A stretch of DNA of 64,000 nt from Paramacrobiotus metropolitanus (Eukaryota; Tardigrada; Eutardigrada; Parachela; Macrobiotidae). Under the pieces are notes generated by a model, which worked only from the letters and a program-made list of their open reading frames with translations, was not told where the DNA came from and searched no databases. Below are positions 56,230 through 64,000 of the stretch, in pieces; position 1 is the stretch's first letter; each line of letters starts with the position of its first letter. The stretch covers positions 1-64,000 of the forward strand of contig NW_026570385.1 of NCBI RefSeq assembly GCF_019649055.1, given 5' to 3'. Both the position numbers and the translations under genes were made by a program.

Positions 56230-57720
56230 TTCTGAAATTGCTACGGAGCAAAAATGCCTTGCCGTGGTATACGCCGTAGCTAATTTTCGTCTGTAATCTG
56301 TATATACACGGCAGATACTTCAAAACTGTCACAGATCACTGTGTATTACGTTGGCTTATGTCAAGAAAACAATAAAGGTGACGTCTTGTACGCTGGAGTA
56401 TAATACTAAAGCGGTGCACATTCGAAATTGTGTACAGGAAGGGTTAAAAGCACCAAATCGCGGCTGCTTTGTAACGGCGTCCGGTTGAGCCGACTGAAGC
56501 GCACAGCGATATTATTGAAGAATTACCTGTATTAAACATTGCCAGCCACATACACACAGCTGACAACCCCCCCGCCCCCTAAATCACAAAGCTTGCGACG
56601 TTACTCGCAACGTAAAAAGAGGCGATCGACAAACAAACTGGAGATTGGTTGAAGTCAGGTGTTATATCGCCTTCGCAGTCTGAATATGCAGCAAATCTGG
56701 TTTTGGTGCAACAAAAAGGTGGTATTCGTACCTGCGTTGATTTCCGTGTTCTCAATGGCATCACGAGGAAGGATAAACATCTTTTGCCTTGCATCCATGA
56801 TTGTTTGGATGCCTTACGAGGCGCCCGGTACTTCACCGGACTTAACCTCGTACAAGAGTATTTACAAGTACCCTTGGACGCAGCATCTAAGAACAAAACG
56901 TCTTTTGTGACCCCCAACAACCATTACACGTTTTCGGTCATGCCGTTTGGCCTGACAAACGCACATTTATGCGAAGATGGACAAATTGTTTGCCGATATC
57001 AATCAGAAACACGTCATGTGTATTTAGACGATGTGAATGTTTACAGTCAGACATTTAGCGACCATTAGAAAAATCTGGAGGACGTTCTGAAAACATTGAT
57101 TAAATCGGGATTCAAGCTCAAACCAGCCAAATGCGCCTTCGGACAAACACGTCTGGATTTTCTCGGACATGCTGATCGACCCAAATGGAATTTCCCTTCA
57201 CATGAAAAAGGTTGAAACGATCACAAAATTAACTGCCCCAGAAAACAAAAAGCAGCTGCGTTCGTTAATGGGAATGTTTTTTTGCTATGGTAAATTCATC
57301 AAAAATTTAGCGACGAAATCAGCGGTCCTTCACGCCCTAACGTGCAAAGATGCCGACTACGTGTGGACAGCCAACTATGATGAGGTATTTTATGAATTGA
57401 AGCGTTACGCTACTACTCGCTCTGTTCTTACTCACCTCGGCAGTAAGTTGCCCCATATCGTCGAAACCGATGGTATGGACGCAGTTCTGTTTCAGGTTGA
57501 ACCCGATGGTAGCAATAAAGTAGTCGCTTACGCGAGTCAGACGCTCAGTAAGTCAGGAAGAAATTATTGCTGTCGTCTGGGCACTGGACAAATTTCGCAC
57601 TTACATTGGCGAAACCGGCGCATGCGGCAGAGTCTAACGGAAAGCCGTCCAGGTGCAATGGATGCTTGGATTGTTTCTTTGGCAGTCTCACTGCCGGCCA
57701 TATATCGGGAGATATGAGAT
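56230..57720 (+). pseudogene. Gypsy pol relics (RNase H piece, then RT and RNase H)
   Basis: 56,247-56,400 matches an RNase H stretch (ATEQKCLAVVYAVANF, then VTDHC-like). From about 56,640 an RT reads SGVISPSQSEYAANLVLVQQ, CVDFRVLN, VMPFGLTNA, with YLDDVNVY in place of YIDD (about 57,020), followed by a thumb (KKQLRSLMGMFFCYGKFI) and RNase H (VETDGMDAVLFQ, VVAYASQTLS). Several frames and stops, no LTRs found. It is a decayed copy, or two, of a gypsy lineage different from the neighbour. Confidence 0.75.
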
Positions 57721-59039
57721 ATAAAGCCGTCGCTGTGCTGGCGATCGTCGTAGTAACGCACTCGTTGCCGTCAGTAACGTCTGTTGTGATCAAAGTGATG
57801 CCATCCTATTCGATGATCCCGGCCTACGCACTAGATATGAGCCACGGCTGTATGCATTGAGCTGCGCCGCGTGCACATGTGTTTACGGCGGCCTGAACAG
57901 AAAACTTTGCAAAGAAGTTAAAAAATTTATTTGCGGACGACATTCCCGAGCTTCTAACCAACGCACGGTCCGGCGTGCAACACCGGCGCTGGGGCATCTT
58001 CAGTCATGTTCTGGATTATGTGCCGGTGTTCGCCCGTCGACGCTGGCACGCCTCGGCGGAGAATGCCACGTCGAACGGCGCTTCCGTGGCACCCGGGAGC
58101 ACTTTCGACTGCGTGAAAATCAGTGCGGGAAAATCAAACTGCCGGGAATCAATTTTGTGAATATGTGCGCTCATGTGCAAATTTTGCAGAAAGTTATGGC
58201 AAGCGGAAGCGAAAGTAGAAAATGAATTTTTACGAATTACGCCTGCAGTAGGTTTTCTTTTGATTTCATCCTTAGTTACGAGTAACTCTAAGACACACCT
58301 GAACAGGTAATGGTAGAGTACGTAGAAATGTCTTTTGTCTACCGGACACCAGGCTTATGTGCCCAGTCGATGGATGTACACACGAATCAACACAGAAGAA
58401 CAGTGCATCCGACTCAGACGCAGAACCCATCCGTGTAAGGCTTTTGTCAAACAGCAGTTTGGTTATTGGTCACACAGCAGCAGTTGTTCGTCAGTTTGTT
58501 GTTTGCTCAAACAGCAGCAGCAGCAGTTTTCACAGCGGAGTACGGTTGTTCAGACCCTATGATTTTGTTTGAAGTGGGTATATTACAACAAAACCTGTAG
58601 ATGGATTGCGCACCTTCGCATTGTGCTTCACCATAGACCACCCGTGGGGCGGATTGACGAAGAACGCGCAAGCCATTATAATATCGCAGTTGCTCAGCTG
58701 GAAAGTGACACAAGGAAGACGACGGCATCTGCTGACGAATTGTTGCTACCGGCAATGACCAAAGTGTTCGGTAAGCATGCGCGGAAGTGGTGAGCACATT
58801 GGGCTGATGCAGACCGCATTTGGTCTCGTAATATGGGTTGGGATCACGGCTGCTGGTACCAAAAAATCAAAGTTATTTACACTAAACGCCAATAAAATGA
58901 CCATCACAGCCGCATTTTAAGCTTGCTGCGGCAATCTGCCAGTTTAAATAAGCTGCAGTTTCAGCGCCTCTGTTAACGTTAACACCGTCGCATCTTAATT
59001 GCCCTCGACCGCAGCAACCGTGCAACTAAGAAAATTTGA
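57721..59039. other. Spacer with unassigned ORF fragments
   Basis: Short plus-strand frames (for example 57,857-58,225) and a CAG-rich stretch (58,480-58,530). I recognise no domain. Confidence 0.3.
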
Positions 59040-60070
59040 CCGCCAGCGATTTAACAGGTATAGCAGCACTAACGACCGTCCCTCGCAGTATCAATCTCGC
59101 CGCTTCAGCACTGATTGAGACCGTAGCCGAGAGTACAGCAACAATAATTACAGTCGAGGTGGTCGAGACTCTAGCACCAACCGTTTCTCCCGTGATCGCA
59201 CTGACGGGCGCCGCCTGCAGACTGATAGTTAATACACGAGTAATCGTGAGTTTTCGCGCGGCCGGGAGCGCTCGCAGTCACGCGACCGGCATAGATCGGA
59301 CTAGAAGAGTAAAATCCCAGAGTCAACTACACGTTTTGACAGCTACCGGCTTTCGAATGGTAAACTTTTCTGTCCGTTTTGCAAAGACTTTAAACACCGT
59401 TTCTCTGAATGTGCAAGAGTGACATCTAACGATGTACACTACCTTCCACAAACGTGTCCACCTGACATTTTAGCAAAAGTTAAACACCAGTATTCACAAT
59501 ATATACAGCAAAATGTGGCAGGACGGGCGAAGCTTTTGGAAATACCGCCCAGGGAAACGTATGATCCCGTACTGGCTTGGTGGACCGTACGGTGAGCCTC
59601 CCCCACCGAAGAAAGCACCTGATAAGTACACAGTGTTCGACAGTAAAACAGTAACACCCGCTGTTGGAGAATTACATATAGTATATATACATAGCATAGA
59701 TATCGAAAAAAGTAAAATGTCGCCATATGCAGGTTACGACATTCCATTGACATGCACTCCCACTTATGCGTCCACGATTATTAACGGACACGAAGTGCGC
59801 ACAGTCTGATACCGGTGCAGGATGTAGTATAATCAGTGAATCATTGAATCGTTTACTAGGAGATTAAATCTAACGTTTTTTCATTTTAAACCCGGCGCAC
59901 CATCTTTAACGTCACAACAATTTCTGATAATTTTCAATCGCCTAAGACGTATACAACCAGCACGACAGTAAAATGTGGTATAATCAACACTGTTCATAAC
60001 TTCCTTTTAGTATGTGGCTTACCAAATGAGTTCATCATCCTGGGTGCGGATTCTTAAATACATAATATGT
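59040..60070 (+). pseudogene. Gypsy gag C-terminus and protease relic
   Basis: An Arg/Ser/Asn-rich box with internal stops (59,040-59,310) leads to a knuckle CPFCKDFKHRFSEC (about 59,367). A Pro-rich stretch follows, and then, in another frame, a protease active site SDTGAGCSIISESLN (about 59,807). This order is right for gag-PR, but the matching pol lies upstream, so they are pieces of at least two elements or a rearranged one. Confidence 0.6.
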
Positions 60071-61065
60071 GCACTGATCTGCATCGTGGTAAGATTTTAT
60101 TTGAAAAGCCAGATAGAGTAAAGAAATCCTACTTACCAGCATAAATTCAAGATAATTACACGTCACGTGACGTCAATGATTTCTGTTAACCTCTTGCCGC
60201 AGAACAGCCGTCGCTTACGTTAACTCACGATTTCCTTTGATTTTTGGATGAACTGGAAATGCAGTTGGACTCAGTTCTCCTTGCTGTGGGTTTCCACCGG
60301 CTGCTTCTCCGCTCACTGCTTGCTCCCAAGGGAGCCCGACAAAGTGTTGAGAACCAATTGATGGTTTTTGTTGTTATTAGCCTGCAGTACTTCTTGTCGA
60401 CGTGGTCAGGGCGCAGAGACCAGGCGTCGAATGTGGTGGAGGACCGATCAGCTCGGTGATATTCATCATACAGAAAGCTCTGAAAGTTTTCAATCACCAT
60501 CATCGTCTTAGCTCAATGATGGGCGTGAATGCATACCTCGCCGTCTTTCAAGGTAGAGAAAATTCGCCCCGGCCTCTTGTTCTTTTCAGTTTTCAGTAAC
60601 TGTACCCAGCTTAAAAAATCAGACATCAAATGAAAAGTTGTCAGATGAGCTCTAGCTATTTAATCCATCGGTATCGCTGTCGATATACGAATAAGGCACA
60701 ACTATGGAAACCATGTCGCTACATCCAACTGTCGATGATACTGAAGTCATCGAGTTTTTTCCTTCTTAGTATGCCGTCCACAAGACACAAAAACATCTAT
60801 TTAAACTTTAAACGAAAATTCATATATATGGACTGTGTGATCCAGTCGTCTACGGAAACAGGCTTTCGCTTTTTTAACTTTAGCTCCAACTGGCACAGTT
60901 TCCGCCGTTATCGGCCACCTCTTTCCCCTCTTCGTGCAGTCTACGGCTGCAGCAACCGCCCACAATAACGCCACGAGGGACATGGGATTGCTAAAAGGGG
61001 GCGGACAAGTGTCGGTACTAGTAGTAATACACTAGGCTCCACCGGCTTTTAGATTTAGGACGCTG
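60071..61065. other. Spacer, no gene recognised
   Basis: ORFs of about 60-110 codons occur on both strands, but none has a domain or paired splice sites. A Leu/Arg-rich one at 60,244-60,459 is the most regular. Confidence 0.35.
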
Positions 61066-61640
61066 ATAAGACTTTTTACACATAATTTAATGCAAAAAAC
61101 TTTTTACACATAATTTAATACAAAAAACTTGTTACGCTTTTTTTAATGCGAAAAACCTTTTCCATCCTATTTTACATCGAAAACTTTTTCACTTAATTTT
61201 AAGTCTAAAAACTTTGTACAATGAAATTATTGCAAAAAACTTTTCACGCTTATTTTAATGCAAAAAATTTTTGAGCCTTATTTTGAAACGAGAAACTTGT
61301 CGATCTAATTGTAAGCCCAAAAATGTTTGTATTCTTATTTTAGTGTAAAAACTTATTAGCGTTGTTTTTACCCAAAAAATTTTTTCCGCCTTATTTACAC
61401 TGAAAAACTTTTCTCGGCATATCTGAAGCTTGAAAACTGTTTAAGCTCATTTTATTGCGAAAAATTTTGTACGCTTATTTTAAAGCAAACAAACTTTCCT
61501 GCCTTATTTTAATGGGAAAAATTTTTCAGCTTTATTTTAATACAGAAACTTTTCAATCATATTTTAAGCCTTAAAATTCGCATTCTTATATTCGTAGAAA
61601 AAATGTATTAGCGTTATTTGAAACCTTTGGTCATAGACTT
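61066..61640. repeat. AT-rich degenerate tandem array, unit about 30 bp
   Basis: About 19 diverged copies of a unit near AAAAACTTTTTACGCTTAT followed by TTTAATGC. The first two copies are almost identical (ACTTTTTACACATAATTTAA twice); later copies vary. It lies directly upstream of the PolB gene promoter, so it could be the terminal or subterminal region of the element carrying that gene. Confidence 0.75.
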
Positions 61641-61753
61641 TGCCTTCTGTTTGCTTTATTTTTTTTTGCGGGTGGTGGGCAGTCCTTGATAACGATTCGC
61701 TGTTAGTAGTTAAGACGTGTTAGAACTTGACCGATTTTATTAAAAATAACAAG

Positions 61754-61762
61754 TATATAAAG
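61754..61762 (+). promoter_or_regulatory. TATA box of the PolB gene
   Basis: TATATAAAG lies 96 bases before the ATG at 61,858. A start about 30 bases downstream would leave a short leader with no other ATG before 61,858. Confidence 0.55.
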
Positions 61763-61857
61763 CTGCAAACGTCGTGTAGCAGGGTTCTCATAATTTGAAA
61801 GTGTCTCTTAAGTTCATTAGCTGTATATACATTACAAGTTGTGTTTATTGAGCAAAA

Positions 61858-64000
61858 ATGGATGAGCATCCTGACAACCACGAAGAAGAAGAAGATGGCT
61901 TAGGTAGCATCCCTAGCATTTCAGAGGATAATCTACTACTTGAGCAGGTAGCAGATACGTATTCTCAGAAATGGAAAACTGCACTTGCGGTTTTTCAGTG
62001 TCGCATCGCGCCCGAGTTGTTTGATGTTCCGTTTTCACGCCTCTGTGGAGTAATAGAAAGCATTTTTGAAGAACTGCTTAACAGAATTTTGGTGGATAAA
62101 ATTCAGCCTTGGTATATGCTACGCGTGCAATTGTATAGCGATCATCTTCGCAAAAAAATTCCAATTTGGACGCCGTTAATGCGGCGGGACGAACTTACTG
62201 TGGACCGTATCATGGCGCGCGTTGAACGGGTGATGCAAAATTCAACAAGCTTTCGCTTGGATGAAAGCTTCAGGATTGAAGTCCAGTACACAGAAACGCC
62301 GGATGGGGGAGGTAATGACAATCTAGTGATTTCTGAAAGCGTTAAAAGGCTATTGAAGAACAAGATGTCTATCGTTCGTATAAAGAACGACGATAATTTA
62401 TGTTTACCACGGTCCCTAGTAACGGCTAAAGCCTTAGCAGATGACGATCTGCAGCTATATTCAACGCTACGTGACACCAGGGCACATAAGCACCCAGAAA
62501 AGCAGCATAAGGATCAGCAGACATTATTGGCGAAACAGCTGGTAATAGCTGCAGGCCTGACGGAGCGGCGCTACAGCCTGGACGACGTAGAGACATTTCA
62601 GAAGTTACTAAGCGATTATCAAATCATAATTGTTGGACTGGAACAGCTTAACAGCATTATCTTTGCTGGCAAATTCAGGGAAAAACGCTTAATGCTATTG
62701 TATTACGCCAACCGTTTTGACGTTTTAACATCTCTTCAAGGGTGGTACGAAAAAAGCAAATGGTGTTTTCATTGTGATCATGGGTACTCTCACGAAGGTG
62801 ATCATCGCTGTAAATATACCTGCAAGCTTTGCTTGCGCAAAAGGTGTGAGATCGAAGCCAACTTTGCGCGATACTGTGCGGGATGCAATCAAACGGGCTT
62901 TTGAAACAACGAGTGTTTTAACCACCACCTTGCAACGACAGCGAAAAACGCAAACCATAACAAAAAGAAAAGCATTTGCGAAAAATTCAAGGTGTGCATA
63001 GATTGCTCGGCATTCATAAAGACGAACGTGAAACGCGGATACTGGCCAGGCCATGTATGCGGTTTGATTTATTGTTCGGTTTGCCTGTGTTATGTATTAC
63101 CGGAGCACCATGACTGCTATATTAAACCAGAGAAACTTGACGACAAAGTATTAGCCAAGCACAAATCTGCCAGTTTCATGTACTTTGATTTCGAGACGTA
63201 CCCCAACGGTAATGGAAAGCACGTCCCAAATTTTTGTGTAATAGAAGTGCAGGAAGATGGAAAGCCCATTGAGACCCGCCAATTTCCCGAGGACATCAGC
63301 AACATTGGCAAAGACATTGCGAGCGATGTCTGTGAATTTATTTTCCAAGAAAAGCATGCTGGATTTTTTTGTCTGGCACATAACTTTAGAGGGTAAGAAA
63401 TTTTTGTTCTTCTTCTGTTTCAAACAACATGAAATGCGTTGAAAGTATACAGCTTACGGATAAAGTGGTGGGCTTTCTAGGTTCGATGGTTATTTTATTT
63501 TGAAATGGCTGCTTCAGAAAGGTCAAGCGCCTGACGTTATCATGAAAGGTTCCCAAATCACGCACCTGCGCGATCGGGGGTTTGGCATTAACTTTCGGGA
63601 TACGCTCAATTATGTTCCTTTGTCATTGGACAACTGGGCGAAATCATTCGCCGTTGAGGAAACTAAAGGTAAATTTTCCCATGTCCTGAACCGACCACAA
63701 TTTTGGAACACAGTTATTGACTATCCGGATATTGAAAAGTTCAACTACCGATTTATGAGCGATAAAGAAAAGCATGCTTTTATGGAGTTTTATAATGAAG
63801 ACAAAGCTTTAAAAAAAGGATTGTTTGACGTCAACAAGGAACTGGCTGCCTATTGCCACCAAGACGTGACCACGCTACGTTGTTGTGCAATACAGTTGCG
63901 CGAACTTTTTTTCAAAATTACGGATGGACTGTGTATTTTTCAATCAGGTTTAACCCTTCCAAGTGTTTGTCATTATTTTTGGAGGTCCAGGCTGCTAAAG
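61858..64000 (+). pseudogene. Protein-primed DNA polymerase B (Polinton-like), N-terminal part, cut by window edge
   Basis: ATG 61,858 opens an acidic N-terminus (MDEHPDNHEEEEDG), then a family-typical segment (IVRIKNDDNLCLPRSLVTAK) and a chain of Cys/His fingers (CFHCDHGYSHEGDHRC, CKLCLRKRC, CAGC). An in-frame TGA lies at 62,902-62,904, after which the same frame goes on (VCIDCSAFI, CGLIYCSVCLCY). Exonuclease I FDFET lies at about 63,184. Exonuclease II (HNFRG/FDGYF) is split by an intron, and exonuclease III YCHQDVTTLR is at about 63,851. The polymerase domain lies beyond the window. One stop in an otherwise clean frame suggests very recent inactivation, readthrough, or a base error. Confidence 0.8.
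63393..63480 (+). other. Intron in the PolB gene (88 nt)
   Basis: AGAGG|GTAAGA to GGCTTTCTAG|G, phase 2. It falls inside the exonuclease II motif, and joining keeps the motif and frame. The frame inside the intron is not open. Confidence 0.75.

Noticed and set aside
56230-60070. A single intact gypsy element
   Set aside because: RT lies upstream of gag-protease on the same strand, frames are broken and no LTR pair was found. These are separate relics.

Overview
This is nuclear DNA of an invertebrate animal. It has GT-AG introns, immunoglobulin-domain and animal-type immune GTPase genes, TATA/initiator promoters and many eukaryotic mobile elements. I cannot name the species. The SNTX-like/GTPase protein and the compact introns would fit an ecdysozoan such as a tardigrade, but that is a weak guess. 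No bacterial operon, rRNA, intact tRNA or CRISPR array was seen. More than half of the window is mobile or virus-derived DNA.

Layout. 1-41 is the tail of an exon cut by the window edge. 430-5371 (minus) is a multi-exon gene for an SNTX-like / thioredoxin-like / zinc-cluster / P-loop GTPase protein. 8.8-12.6 kb holds a dispersed repeat, an inverted-repeat MITE and a two-Ig-domain gene whose intron carries a 1.48-kb long-TIR transposon. 12.97-13.29 kb (minus) is a terminal exon of a Cys-rich protein. 14.16-15.90 kb is a second long-TIR transposon. 16.6-18.75 kb (minus) is a decaying protein gene.

19,066-33,486 is the centre of interest: a 14.4-kb Ty3/gypsy-type element with identical 276-bp LTRs and a 4-bp target duplication. 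It carries gag, pol (with zinc fingers inserted between protease and reverse transcriptase), an env-like gene fused in frame behind integrase, two paralogous secreted or membrane-targeted ORFs (X1, X2) and three paralogous C2H2 zinc-finger ORFs (Z1-Z3). A tiny leader exon (ATG at 20,905, donor at 20,922) lies behind an internal TATA box and a 273-nt ATG-free leader. Its splice phase matches good acceptors in front of env, X1, X2, Z2 and Z3. I infer a complex-retrovirus-like system: an internal promoter, one shared start codon, and alternative splicing into several downstream genes.

34.9 kb holds a retroelement C-terminus. 40.9-48.7 kb is a graveyard of a DNA-virus-like or Polinton-like lineage: two broken protein-primed DNA polymerase B genes on opposite strands, a broken ribonucleotide reductase small subunit, a broken proline-rich ORF and a small broken ORF. 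49,982-55,720 (minus) is a second, older gypsy element that landed in another broken ORF (55,721-56,171). 56.2-60.1 kb has relics of further gypsy elements. 61.07-61.64 kb is an AT-rich degenerate tandem array. 61,858 to the window end is a third protein-primed DNA polymerase B gene with its own TATA box, one in-frame TGA and one 88-nt intron, running off the edge.

Coordinates of exons are read from splice consensus and reading phase only. No alignment or transcript was available.
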